From: Hylemonella sp.
Lineage (GTDB): Bacteria; Pseudomonadota; Gammaproteobacteria; Burkholderiales; Burkholderiaceae_C
DNA length: 32,392 nt
Reading direction: 5' to 3'
Assembly: GCA_030695415.1 (NCBI GenBank)
Contig: JAUYQZ010000004.1
Span: 1 to 32,392, forward strand
Below are positions 7,500 to 15,231 of this stretch, piece after piece. The translations under genes and the position numbers were made by a program. Under the pieces are notes generated by a model, which saw nothing but the letters and a program-made list of their open reading frames with translations, ran no database searches and was not told the origin of the DNA. Position 1 is the first letter of the stretch; every line of letters starts with the position of its first letter.

Positions 7500-8447
7500 A
7501 TGTATCCGAAACTGTTCCAACGCCGCGCCCTTCTGGCCCTCGGCCTGGCCGCCGCCACGTTTGCCCCGCTGGCCGCCTTCGCACAAGCGCAACACGATGG
7601 CAGCGCGGCCAAGCCGCTGCGTGTCATCCTGGTGCCCGCTGACGGCGGCACCGAAGACGGCACCAAAAAAGACTTTCAGCCCGTTTTCTCGGCCATTGGC
7701 CAGTCAACCGGTCTGCATTTCGACATTAAAGTGGGGCAGAGCTATGGCACTGTGGTGGAAGCCATGTGCAGTGGTGCGGCGGACATTGCCTGGTACGGCC
7801 CGGCCAGCTACCTGCAGGCCAAGGGCCGGGGTTGCGCCGAATTGCTGGCGCTGGCCGTGCGCAACGGCGAGTCGGTTTATTACTCGGGCATCTTCGCCCG
7901 CAACGACGCTGGGATCAACACCATTGCCGATTTGAAGGGGAAAAAATTGGCGTTGGGCGATGTCAACTCCACCTCCAGCTTCAACGTGCCGGTGGCCATG
8001 ATGATGGCAGCAGGCGTGAGCCCGGCGCGCGATGCCGGCAGCATCAACATGGCGGGCAGCCACGCCAACGTGATCAAGGCACTGGCCGAAGGGCTGGTGG
8101 ACGCGGGCGGCGCCTCGTTTGACTCCTTCGAGAAAGCCGTCAACGCCAAAGCCATCGACCCGTCCAAAGTCAAGGTGGTGGTCAAGAGCGCGCCCATTCC
8201 CTATCCGCCGATTGCCATTCACCCCAAAGTGTCTGACGCCATCAAGGCCAAGCTGCGCGACGCCTTCAACAATGTGGACAAATTGCCCGGCATCACCAAG
8301 GACCAGATTCGTGGTTATGGTGGCGGCAAGGTTGACGGCTACACCGCCAAGGTCAGCGAGCAGGACATGGCCAATGCGGGCAAGATGTTTGACCTGGTGA
8401 CCGACCAGGTCAAGACCGACATCATGAAAAAAGCCAGCACGCGCTAA
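7500..8447 (+). CDS. phnD: Phosphonate ABC transporter substrate-binding protein
   Basis: This is the periplasmic binding protein of the PhnCDE phosphonate importer, 315 residues. Seen: a signal peptide at residues 1-28 (QRRALLALGL core, cleavage likely after the AFA preceding Gln29). Then come LRVILVPADGGTEDGTKKDFQPVFSAI, GQSYGTVVEAMCSGAADIAWYGPASYLQA, and DLKGKKLALGDVNSTSSFNVP, which is the ligand-binding SxSSxxxP-type segment of PhnD/PtxB proteins. The ribosome-binding site CAGGAG lies about 8 bases before ATG 7500. It is first among the transport genes and is followed by a hairpin that may keep its transcript level above that of phnC. It could also bind phosphite or aminoethylphosphonate; family membership is firm, ligand is not. 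Confidence 0.95.
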   Translation: MYPKLFQRRALLALGLAAATFAPLAAFAQAQHDGSAAKPLRVILVPADGGTEDGTKKDFQPVFSAIGQSTGLHFDIKVGQSYGTVVEAMCSGAADIAWYGPASYLQAKGRGCAELLALAVRNGESVYYSGIFARNDAGINTIADLKGKKLALGDVNSTSSFNVPVAMMMAAGVSPARDAGSINMAGSHANVIKALAEGLVDAGGASFDSFEKAVNAKAIDPSKVKVVVKSAPIPYPPIAIHPKVSDAIKAKLRDAFNNVDKLPGITKDQIRGYGGGKVDGYTAKVSEQDMANAGKMFDLVTDQVKTDIMKKASTR

Positions 8448-8472
8448 AGCCCCGTTTTCGCAACTCGACCGC

Positions 8473-8490
8473 GCGGGGCCTGGTCCCCGC
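8473..8490 (+). promoter_or_regulatory. Intercistronic hairpin between phnD and phnC
   Basis: GCGGGG (8473-8478) and CCCCGC (8485-8490) are perfect complements around a 6-base loop, in the 123-base gap after the binding-protein gene. No T-run follows, so it is more likely an mRNA-stabilising or partial read-through structure than a full terminator, as is common after solute-binding-protein genes. Confidence 0.5.
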
Positions 8491-8570
8491 ACGGTACTTC
8501 ATGAAACTTTGTGGGACAGCCCGCGCTTCAGGCGCTGAGCAAGCCCTGTCCCCAACTGATTAGGACGGTC

Positions 8571-9383
8571 ATGATCCGCTTCAACTCTCTTTCCAAAGTC
8601 TGGCCTGACGGCACTCAGGCGGTGGCCAATGTCTCGCTGGAGATCCCGCGCGGTCAGTTCTGCGTCATTCTGGGCCCTTCTGGCGCGGGCAAATCCACGC
8701 TCTTGCGCGCCGTCAACGGCTTGATGAAACCCACGCAAGGCAGCGTCGCCATCGATGGCGTGCCCTTGTCCACAGCAAGCGAACGGGCCTTGCGCCAGCG
8801 CGTCGCCATGATTCACCAGCACTTCAACCTGACCAACCGCATGAGCGTGGCGGGCAATGTACTGGCAGGCCTGTTGCCGGTGGTGCCCACGGTGCGTGCG
8901 CTGCTGGGCTGGTTTCGGCCGGAGCACCGGGCCAAAGCCTGCAAGTTGCTGCAAAACGTGGGACTGTCGCCCGCCCATTTGCAGCGCAGGGCGGGGGACC
9001 TCTCGGGCGGACAACAACAGCGCGTGGGTATTGCCCGCGCTTTCATGCTCGACCCTGAAGTGGTACTCGCCGACGAGCCTGTGGCCAGCCTGGACCCGAA
9101 AATTTCCCGCGACATCCTGACGCTGATCCGCGATGCCGCCCGTGAGCGCGGCACCACGGTGCTGTGCAGCCTGCACCAGATTGACCTGGCACGCGAGTTT
9201 GGCGACCGCATCGTGGGCATGCGCGACGGTCAGGTGGTGTTTGACGGCACGCCCGCCGACTTCACCGACGAGCGCGTGCGGGCCCTGTACCACGGCGCGC
9301 AATGGGACGATCAACCGGCACAAGTGACCGAATCCGATGACACCGCGCACGCGCAGCCCGCCATGGCGCCGGCCCTGGCCTGA
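8571..9383 (+). CDS. phnC: Phosphonate ABC transporter ATP-binding protein
   Basis: This is the cytoplasmic ATPase of the phosphonate importer. Seen: Walker A GPSGAGKST at residues 35-43, the Q-loop region MIHQHFNLTNRMSVAGNVLAG, which is characteristic of PhnC, the ABC signature LSGGQQQRVGIARAF, Walker B VVLADEPVASLD and the switch His in CSLHQIDLA. Length is 270 residues from ATG 8571. An upstream in-frame GTG at 8511 would add 20 residues not found in PhnC proteins; ATG 8571, preceded by an AGGA at 8561-8565, gives the normal N-terminus (MIRFNSLSK). Followed 9 bases later by phnE. Confidence 0.95.
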   Translation: MIRFNSLSKVWPDGTQAVANVSLEIPRGQFCVILGPSGAGKSTLLRAVNGLMKPTQGSVAIDGVPLSTASERALRQRVAMIHQHFNLTNRMSVAGNVLAGLLPVVPTVRALLGWFRPEHRAKACKLLQNVGLSPAHLQRRAGDLSGGQQQRVGIARAFMLDPEVVLADEPVASLDPKISRDILTLIRDAARERGTTVLCSLHQIDLAREFGDRIVGMRDGQVVFDGTPADFTDERVRALYHGAQWDDQPAQVTESDDTAHAQPAMAPALA

Positions 9384-9392
9384 GAACCCATC

Positions 9393-10418
9393 ATGAATAC
9401 CAAACCCATTCCCGTGCCCGCGCCGGGCACCCCGCTGCATTGGCAGCTTGACGCGCCGTACACCGCACGCCATGTGTTGATCGCCCTGGCCCTGCTGGTG
9501 GTCATTCTTTTCACCGGCCACCGTACCGAAATGGACCGCATGGTCGTCATGAGCGCCCAGGCCGTGGGCAAGCTCATCGGTGTGGCGGACGACTCGCAAG
9601 TGGTGCGCGGGCTGTCGCGCGTGGCGCAGTCCATGTGGCCGCCTGTCATGGGTGAGAAAGAGGAGGTGGCTCGCCTGCCTGAGCTGGACAAGAGCCGCCT
9701 GCCTTTGTTCTCGCACGTCGAAGTGCAGGAGCGCACCGAGCAGCGGCTGAACCCGCAAACGCTGCAGATGGAGACAGAGACCGAACGCATCGAGTACCTG
9801 GTGCAACCGGTCGGCTACCTCTGGACGGTGTTCGTCAAGATGGTCGAGACGTTTGAGATTGCCATCTGGGGCACCCTGCTGTCGATGCTGCTGTCCGTCC
9901 CTCTGGCTTATTACGCGGCGCGCAACTACAGCCCCAACCGCGCCACCTACACCCTGGCGCGTGGAAGCATCAGCCTGCTGCGCTCGGCGCCGGAACTGAT
10001 CGTCGCGCTGTTTCTGGTGCTGGCCTACGGCTTTGGCCCCATCGCGGGTGTGTTGGCGCTGGGTCTGCATGCCGCGGGTTTTCTGGGCAAGTTCTACGCC
10101 GAGGACATCGAAAACGCCGACAAAAAACCCCAGGAAGCGCTCGAAGCCATTGGCGCGGGCAAGCTCAAAACGCTGTGGTACGGCGTCATCCCCCAGGTCT
10201 TGCCGCAATACATCGCCTACTCCCTGTATATCCTGGACCGCAACCTGCGCATGGCCACCGTGATCGGCCTGGTCGGTGCGGGCGGTATCGGCCAGGAACT
10301 CAAGGGCCGCTTCGACATGTTCCAGTACGGGCATGTCGCGACCATTTTGCTGGCGATCTTCATTGCGGTGTTCGTGTTGGACCAGTTTTCGGCCCGATTG
10401 CGCGCCAAGCTGATCTGA
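9393..10418 (+). CDS. phnE: Phosphonate ABC transporter permease with enlarged periplasmic insert
   Basis: This is the inner-membrane permease of the PhnCDE importer, 341 residues against about 260-280 in short PhnE proteins. Seen: a first membrane helix (about residues 26-41, HVLIALALLVVILF), then roughly 100 hydrophilic, charged residues (42-145). The usual BPD_transp_1 core starts at about 146 (GYLWTVFVKMVETFEIAIWGTLLS). The cytoplasmic EAA loop EALEAIGAGKLKTLWYGVIP contacts PhnC, and the last helix ends near FIAVFVLDQF. The insert lies between the first and second helices and would face the periplasm, where it could contact PhnD. An 85-base gap separates it from phnG. Confidence 0.93.
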   Translation: MNTKPIPVPAPGTPLHWQLDAPYTARHVLIALALLVVILFTGHRTEMDRMVVMSAQAVGKLIGVADDSQVVRGLSRVAQSMWPPVMGEKEEVARLPELDKSRLPLFSHVEVQERTEQRLNPQTLQMETETERIEYLVQPVGYLWTVFVKMVETFEIAIWGTLLSMLLSVPLAYYAARNYSPNRATYTLARGSISLLRSAPELIVALFLVLAYGFGPIAGVLALGLHAAGFLGKFYAEDIENADKKPQEALEAIGAGKLKTLWYGVIPQVLPQYIAYSLYILDRNLRMATVIGLVGAGGIGQELKGRFDMFQYGHVATILLAIFIAVFVLDQFSARLRAKLI

Positions 10419-10458
10419 AGGCGGCGATGACGATGCAAACCCGATTCCCGATACCTGC

Positions 10459-10470
10459 TTATCTAGATAT
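10459..10470. promoter_or_regulatory. Candidate second PhnF-like element before phnG
   Basis: TTATCTAGATAT matches the element in front of phnF (6705-6716) at 9 of 12 positions and contains the perfect palindrome TATCTAGATA (10460-10469). It lies in the 85-base gap between phnE and phnG, which could hold an internal promoter for the C-P lyase genes. Confidence 0.35.
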
Positions 10471-10503
10471 CTCCATCAATTTTCTGAAACAAGGAGCCCG
10501 CGC

Positions 10504-10992
10504 ATGAGGCCTTCTTCACCCCCCTTGGATGTGACGCATGAGCGCGCCCAATGGCCGCGTCTGTTGCTGGCTTGCCCGCCCGAGTCGGTGCGCGCCCTGG
10601 CACGCCGTCTGTGCGAACAGCACGCGGTGCAAGACGTTCAACTGCCCCAGTCGGGTCTGGCGCTGCTCAAGCTGCGCGACAGCGCACAGGGCGATGCCTA
10701 TTACCCTGGCGAAGTGCCGCTGGCTGTGGCCCGCGTGCGCGTGACCAGCGCCGACGGCACCTTGTCCGAAGGCGCGGCGCAGTTGCTCGACGACCGCGCC
10801 AGCCTGGCACGCGCCATCGCCGTGATCGATGCCGTGCTGGCGGGCCAGTTGCCTGGCCATGAGGAAGCGCTGCCGGTGCTGACCGTTGGACTGGCGCGCC
10901 TGGCTGAACAAAAAGCGCAGCGCCAAGCTTTATTGGCGACCACGCGCGTCGATTTTTCACTGCTGGGTACGTCGGAGGATGATGATGAATGA
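10504..10992 (+). CDS. phnG: C-P lyase core complex subunit PhnG
   Basis: This is a small subunit of the carbon-phosphorus lyase core complex (PhnG2H2I2J2). With PhnH and PhnI it couples the phosphonate to the ribose C1 of ATP, displacing adenine. Seen: 162 residues with the family segment LLKLRDSAQGDAYYPGEVPLAVARVRV around residues 56-82 and a C-terminal helical part rich in Ala/Leu. ATG 10504 is preceded by AAGGAG at 10491-10496. The stop overlaps the start of phnH by 8 bases. The Asp-rich C-terminus (TSEDDDE) results from the stretch that also supplies the phnH ribosome-binding site. Confidence 0.93.
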   Translation: MRPSSPPLDVTHERAQWPRLLLACPPESVRALARRLCEQHAVQDVQLPQSGLALLKLRDSAQGDAYYPGEVPLAVARVRVTSADGTLSEGAAQLLDDRASLARAIAVIDAVLAGQLPGHEEALPVLTVGLARLAEQKAQRQALLATTRVDFSLLGTSEDDDE

Positions 10993-11563
10993 AGTGACAG
11001 GCCAAGACCTGCAAGCCTGGGGCCCGCAGCGCCAGCAAGGCGTGTTTCGCCAGTTGATGTGCGCCTTCAGTTTTCCGGGCCGCATTGAAACCCTGGCGGG
11101 CGACGCCGCGCTGACGCAGACGCTGGCGACGCTGGTCGACAGCGAGGTCACGCTGGCCGACCCGCAGCAGCTGATCGACATGCTGACGCGCCAGCGCCTG
11201 CAAACCCGCATGGCGGGCGCCGAACGGGCGCAATTCATTGTGGCCGATGGCAGCCTGCCACCGGCCTTCGAGCCCAGCCTGGGCACGCTGGAGTCGCCCG
11301 AGCTGGGCGCCACGATCTTGCTGCAAGTCGCCAAGCTGGGCGAGGGTTCCGCATGGCAGTTGACCGGCCCCGGTATCGCCGCCAGCCAGTCGCTGGCCAT
11401 CGCCAGGCTGGACCCCGCCTGGATCGAGCGCCGTCGCGCCTGGAACGAAGGTTTCCCGCTGGGCGTGGACCTGGTCCTGATCGACCGCAGCCGCGTCCTT
11501 GCCCTGCCCAGAACCACATCCATCACGCCCGCCACCCGCAGCACCGCACAAGGAGAAAAATAA
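10985..11563 (+). CDS. phnH: C-P lyase core complex subunit PhnH
   Basis: This is the PhnH subunit of the C-P lyase core complex, 192 residues from ATG 10985. Seen: GVFRQLMCAFSFPGRIETLAG near the N-terminus, a hallmark of PhnH, then GTLESPELGATILLQV and the C-terminal LTGPGIAASQSLAIARLDPAWIERRRAWNEGFPLGVDLVLID. Three in-frame ATG codons follow each other at 10979, 10982 and 10985; the last has the best spacing (6 bases) from GGAGG at 10974-10978. The stop shares one base with the phnI start (TAATG at 11561-11565), so translation is coupled. Confidence 0.93.
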   Translation: MNEVTGQDLQAWGPQRQQGVFRQLMCAFSFPGRIETLAGDAALTQTLATLVDSEVTLADPQQLIDMLTRQRLQTRMAGAERAQFIVADGSLPPAFEPSLGTLESPELGATILLQVAKLGEGSAWQLTGPGIAASQSLAIARLDPAWIERRRAWNEGFPLGVDLVLIDRSRVLALPRTTSITPATRSTAQGEK

Positions 11564-12675
11564 TGGGTTATGTTGCCATCAAAGGCGGCGGGCGCGCCAT
11601 CGAAGGCTCGCACGCCGCCGTCGAAGCCCTGCGCACGGCAGAAGGCGCTGCGGGCTCGCCCTTGTCGCTGTCCGCCATCGAGCACCAGTTGCGTTTGCTG
11701 ACCTCGCGTGTGGTGTCCGAGGGCGGGCTCTACCATCCGCGCCTGGCGGCACTGGCCATCAAGCAGATGCAGGGCGACACGCTCGAAGCCGCTTTTGCCC
11801 TGCGCGCCTACCGCTCGACCAAGCCGCGCCTGCTGGAAATGCCGGTGCAGGACACTTCGAAGATGCGCCTGATCCGGCGCATCTCGTCGGCCTTCAAGGA
11901 TATTCCGGGCGGACAGATGCTCGGGCCGACTTACGATTACGCCCTGCGTCTGATGCGGCTGGACCTGGCCGACGAGTCGCCCGAGGCGTTTCGCAGCGTT
12001 GCCAGCCGCTTCATGGGGCAGCGCCCGGGCGCGGACCTGCCCGACACCTTCCCCAAAGTGCTCGATGCCTTGCGCGCCGACGGCTTGCTGCCGCCGCTGG
12101 CATCACGGCCGGCGGATGCCTTTGACATCACCCGCGAGCCGCTGGTCTTTCCGGTGCCCCGCTCGGCGGCGCTGGCCACGATGGCGCGGGCCGAAACCGG
12201 CTCGCTGCTGGCCATTGCATACTCCAACATGCGCGGCTACGGCGACGTGCACCCGACCATTGCCGAACTGCGCGTGGGCTACCTGCCCGTCATGCTGCCG
12301 CACCCGGTCACCGGTGAGTTGATCGAGGCCGGCGAGGTGCTGATGACCGAGTGCGAGGTGGTCGCCATGTACGAAAGCGATGACAACGACGGGCCACCCG
12401 TTTTCACCCTCGGCTACGGCGCCTGCTTCGGGCACAACGAGGTCAAGGCCATCGCCATGGCGATTCTCGACCGCGCGCTGCAAAAAGGCATGCGCGACGG
12501 CCCCAGCAACCCCTCGGAAGACCCGGAATTCGTGCTGCTGCATGTCGACGGCGTCGATTCGATGGGTTTTGCCAGCCACTACAAGATGCCGCACTACGTG
12601 ACCTTCCAGTCCGATATGGACCGCCTGCGCACCACGCAGGGCAAGGCTGCAGACACACAAGGAGTCAAGGCATGA
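11563..12675 (+). CDS. phnI: C-P lyase core complex subunit PhnI
   Basis: This is PhnI, which with PhnG, PhnH and PhnL forms ribose 1-phosphonate 5-triphosphate from ATP and phosphonate; alone in other bacteria it shows nucleosidase activity. It has 370 residues. Seen: the canonical start MGYVAIKGGGRAIEGSH, EGGLYHPRLAALAIKQMQGD, AETGSLLAIAYSNMRGYGDVHP, the region ECEVVAMYESDDNDGPPVFTLGYGACFGHNEVKAIAMAILD, and HVDGVDSMGFASHYKMPHYVTFQSD. Start ATG 11563 follows AAGGAG at 11550-11555; longer in-frame extensions run back into phnH and are not real. It overlaps phnJ by ATGA at 12672-12675. Confidence 0.95.
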   Translation: MGYVAIKGGGRAIEGSHAAVEALRTAEGAAGSPLSLSAIEHQLRLLTSRVVSEGGLYHPRLAALAIKQMQGDTLEAAFALRAYRSTKPRLLEMPVQDTSKMRLIRRISSAFKDIPGGQMLGPTYDYALRLMRLDLADESPEAFRSVASRFMGQRPGADLPDTFPKVLDALRADGLLPPLASRPADAFDITREPLVFPVPRSAALATMARAETGSLLAIAYSNMRGYGDVHPTIAELRVGYLPVMLPHPVTGELIEAGEVLMTECEVVAMYESDDNDGPPVFTLGYGACFGHNEVKAIAMAILDRALQKGMRDGPSNPSEDPEFVLLHVDGVDSMGFASHYKMPHYVTFQSDMDRLRTTQGKAADTQGVKA

Positions 12676-13586
12676 ACCCCGGCTACGAACTGCCACAAGA
12701 CGAAGCCGCCTACAGCTTCGGTTTTCTCGACGAATACGCCAAGCGCGAGGTGCGCCGCTGCATCCTCAAGGCCATCAGTATCCCCGGCTACCAGACGCCC
12801 TACGCCTCGCGCGAAATGCCCATGGGCCGGGGCTTTGGCACCGGCGGCCTGCAAGTCACCTTGTCGCTGATCGGCCCGGACGACAGCCTCAAGGTGATCG
12901 ACCAGGGCGCCGACGATTCGGTCAACGCGGTCAATTTGCGCCAGTTTGTCGAGCTGACCTGCCCCGGCGTCGACACCACCGAGCGCACGCAGGAAGCGAC
13001 GCTGATCCAGTCGCGCCACCGCATTCCCGAGACGCCGCTGACTGAAGACCAGGTGCTGGTGCTGCAAGTGCCGTACCCCGACCCGCTGGTGGTGGTTGAG
13101 CCCTCGGAAGCGCGGCGCAAGGTGATGCATGGCGAGGGCGACTACGCGCGGCTCTTGACCAAGCTGTACGAAGACATCGTGCAGTTCGACGAGATCACCA
13201 TCTCGCACCGCTACCCCACGCGCATCAATGGGCACTATGTGATTGATCCGAGTCCGATCCCGCGTTACGACGTGCCGCAGTTGCACCAGTCCAAGGCACT
13301 GGTGCTGCTGGGCGCCGGACGTGAAAAGAAAATCTATGCGGTGCCGCCCTACACCAAGGCCGAGCCGCTGGTGTTCGACGACGTGCCGTTTCGCGTCGAG
13401 GACTTCCGCGATGCCGATGGCCAGCGCCGCGCCTGTGCGCGCTGCGGGTCCACCAGTTCCTTTCTGGACGAAATCATCCAGAGCGATGGCCACGGGGGCG
13501 ATCACAAAACCTGGCAGTGCTCGGACTCCGATTACTGCGACCAGCAACTGGCCGCGCACGCCAGCCCAACGGAGATGCGCGCATGA
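12672..13586 (+). CDS. phnJ: C-P lyase, radical SAM enzyme PhnJ
   Basis: This is the catalytic subunit that cleaves the carbon-phosphorus bond, releasing the alkane and 5-phosphoribosyl 1,2-cyclic phosphate by a radical S-adenosylmethionine mechanism. It has 304 residues. Seen: the N-terminal NPGYELPQDEAAYSFGFLDEYAKREVRR, GFGTGGLQVTLSLIG, RYPTRINGHYVIDPSPIPRYDVPQLHQSKALVLLGAGREKKIYAVPPY, and the C-terminal cysteine set Cys255, Cys258, Cys283 and Cys289 (CARC, then CSDSDYC). In the E. coli enzyme the first three equivalents bind the 4Fe-4S cluster and the last is the thiyl-radical Cys; all are kept here, so the enzyme should be active. Overlaps phnI and phnK by ATGA. Confidence 0.97.
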   Translation: MNPGYELPQDEAAYSFGFLDEYAKREVRRCILKAISIPGYQTPYASREMPMGRGFGTGGLQVTLSLIGPDDSLKVIDQGADDSVNAVNLRQFVELTCPGVDTTERTQEATLIQSRHRIPETPLTEDQVLVLQVPYPDPLVVVEPSEARRKVMHGEGDYARLLTKLYEDIVQFDEITISHRYPTRINGHYVIDPSPIPRYDVPQLHQSKALVLLGAGREKKIYAVPPYTKAEPLVFDDVPFRVEDFRDADGQRRACARCGSTSSFLDEIIQSDGHGGDHKTWQCSDSDYCDQQLAAHASPTEMRA

Positions 13587-14422
13587 AAAAAATCCTGGAA
13601 GTCCGTGGTCTGTCCAAAATCCACGGCCGCGGCTGTCCGCAGTGTTTTGACAGCACCGGCCCCGAGGCGGACACCAACATCTGCCCGCACTGCGGCTCGG
13701 TGGTGGCGGCCCACAACGTGAGCCTGGACCTGCACGCAGGCGAGATTCTCGGCATCATGGGCGAGTCCGGCAGCGGCAAGTCCACGGTGGTCAAAACCCT
13801 GTTTTTCGACGATGCGCCCACGGCGGGCGAGGCGATTTTCTTTGATGGCCCGCAGGGCGGGCAGCAGTGGGACATGTTCGCGCTCAACGCCGCCCGCCAG
13901 CGCTGGCTGCGCAACCACCGCTTCGGCATGGTGTACCAGAACCCGCACCTGGGGCTGAACTTCAACGTCTCGGCCGGCGGCAACATTGCCGAACGGCTGC
14001 TCATGAGCGACATCAGCCACTACGGCGAAATCCGCGAGCGCGCGCGCCAGTTGCTGGCCCGCACCGAAGTACTGGTCGACCGCATGGACGAGTCGCCCAA
14101 AAAGTTCTCGGGCGGCATGCAGCAGCGCGTGCAGATTGCCAAGGCATTGGCCACGCGGCCGCCGCTGCTGTATCTGGACGAGGTGACGACCGGGCTGGAC
14201 CTGTCGGTGCAGGCCCGCATCCTGGACCTGATCCTGGAAATCCAGCAGGAGCTGCACACCGCGATGATCGTCGTCACCCACGACCTGGGCGTCATCCGCC
14301 TGCTGGCGGGCCGCACGCTGGTCATGAAGTACGGCCGCGTGATCGAGTCGGGCCTGACCGATCAAATTCTTGAAGACCCCCAGCACGCCTATACCCAGCG
14401 GCTGGTGGCCTCCGCCTTGTAA
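13583..14422 (+). CDS. phnK: C-P lyase-associated ABC-type ATPase PhnK with zinc-ribbon-like insert
   Basis: PhnK is an ABC-type ATPase that docks on the PhnJ subunits of the C-P lyase core and is needed for in vivo activity; it is not a transporter subunit. It has 279 residues from ATG 13583. Seen: Walker A GESGSGKST at 59-67, MVYQNPHLGLNFNVSAGGNIAERLL (the PhnK-specific region), the signature FSGGMQQRVQIAKAL, Walker B LLYLDEVTTGLD and the switch His in VVTHDLG. Unusual against E. coli PhnK as I recall it: between the first two beta strands there is an added segment with Cys18, Cys21, Cys34 and Cys37 (CPQC and CPHC spaced by 12 residues), which looks like a zinc ribbon. Upstream in-frame extensions overlap phnJ and are not real. 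Confidence 0.95.
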   Translation: MKKILEVRGLSKIHGRGCPQCFDSTGPEADTNICPHCGSVVAAHNVSLDLHAGEILGIMGESGSGKSTVVKTLFFDDAPTAGEAIFFDGPQGGQQWDMFALNAARQRWLRNHRFGMVYQNPHLGLNFNVSAGGNIAERLLMSDISHYGEIRERARQLLARTEVLVDRMDESPKKFSGGMQQRVQIAKALATRPPLLYLDEVTTGLDLSVQARILDLILEIQQELHTAMIVVTHDLGVIRLLAGRTLVMKYGRVIESGLTDQILEDPQHAYTQRLVASAL

Positions 14423-14433
14423 GGAGCCCCGTG

Positions 14434-15231
14434 ATGCAACCCATTCTTGAAGTCGAAGGCTTGAGCAAGCACTTCCAGCTGCACGAGCAGAACAAGCTGA
14501 TTCCCTCATGCGCCAACGTCAAGCTCGAAGTCCATGCCGGCCAGCTGACCGCGCTCATCGGCCCCACGGGCGCGGGCAAGTCCTCGGTGCTCAAGTGCGT
14601 CTACCGCACCTACCTGCCATCGGGCGGGCGCATGCTTTACCGTGATGCGGCAGGCCACACCACCGACCTGGCGCAAGCCTCCGAGCACCGCATGCTGGAG
14701 CTGCGCCAGCGCGACATCGGTTTTGTCACCCAGTTCCTGCATTGCCTGCCGCGCCGCAGCGCGCTGGACGTGGTGTGCGAACCACTGGTGGCGCAGGGCG
14801 TGCAGCGTGAAGCGGCGCGCCAACGCGCCGGCGAACTGCTGGGCCTGCTCAATGTGCCCGAGCGTCTGTGGGGCGTGCCGCCCGCCACCTTTTCGGGCGG
14901 AGAAAAGCAGCGCGTCAACCTGGCGCGCGGCCTGATCGCGCGGCCCCGGCTGCTGCTGCTGGACGAACCCACCGCCAGCCTGGACCCGCATGCCAAGCGC
15001 GAGGTCGAGCAGCTCATCGCCGATTTTGCGGCTGGCGCTGGCAGCCGGCCCGTCACCCTCGTCTTTGCCAGCCACAACCTGGGCCAGGTCAAGCGCCTGG
15101 CCACCCGTGTCATCTACATGGAACTCGGCCATGTGCTGGCCGACCTGCCGGTGCAGGAGTTTTTCGACCCCTTACGGCTGCAGGCCGTGTCCCCATCTGC
15201 CGCAATGTTTGTCAAAGGAGAACTCGTATGA
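14434..15231 (+). CDS. phnL: C-P lyase-associated ABC-type ATPase PhnL
   Basis: PhnL is the second ABC-type ATPase linked to C-P lyase; it binds the core complex on top of PhnK and is needed for the ribose-phosphonate triphosphate step. It has 265 residues. Seen: Walker A GPTGAGKSS at 43-51, the PhnL-type KCVYRTYLPSGGRMLYRD, VTQFLHCLPRRSALDVVCEPL, the signature FSGGEKQRVNLARGL, Walker B LLLLDEPTASLD and the switch His in FASHNLG. AAGGAG at 14421-14426 lies 7 bases before ATG 14434; GTG 14431 is also in frame but less likely. The stop overlaps the next start (ATGA, 15228-15231), so the downstream binding protein is coupled to the C-P lyase operon. Confidence 0.95.
   Translation: MQPILEVEGLSKHFQLHEQNKLIPSCANVKLEVHAGQLTALIGPTGAGKSSVLKCVYRTYLPSGGRMLYRDAAGHTTDLAQASEHRMLELRQRDIGFVTQFLHCLPRRSALDVVCEPLVAQGVQREAARQRAGELLGLLNVPERLWGVPPATFSGGEKQRVNLARGLIARPRLLLLDEPTASLDPHAKREVEQLIADFAAGAGSRPVTLVFASHNLGQVKRLATRVIYMELGHVLADLPVQEFFDPLRLQAVSPSAAMFVKGELV

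Noticed and set aside
8499..10334. 611-codon open frame on the minus strand
   Set aside because: Antisense to phnC and phnE with His/Gln/Arg-rich composition typical of a shadow frame and no domain motifs.
14868..15227. N-terminal extension of the TupA-like protein into phnL
   Set aside because: The signal peptide begins exactly at ATG 15228 after a good ribosome-binding site; the extension is out-of-frame phnL sequence. The same reasoning excludes the long upstream extensions of phnH, phnI, phnK and the flavin hydroxylase.
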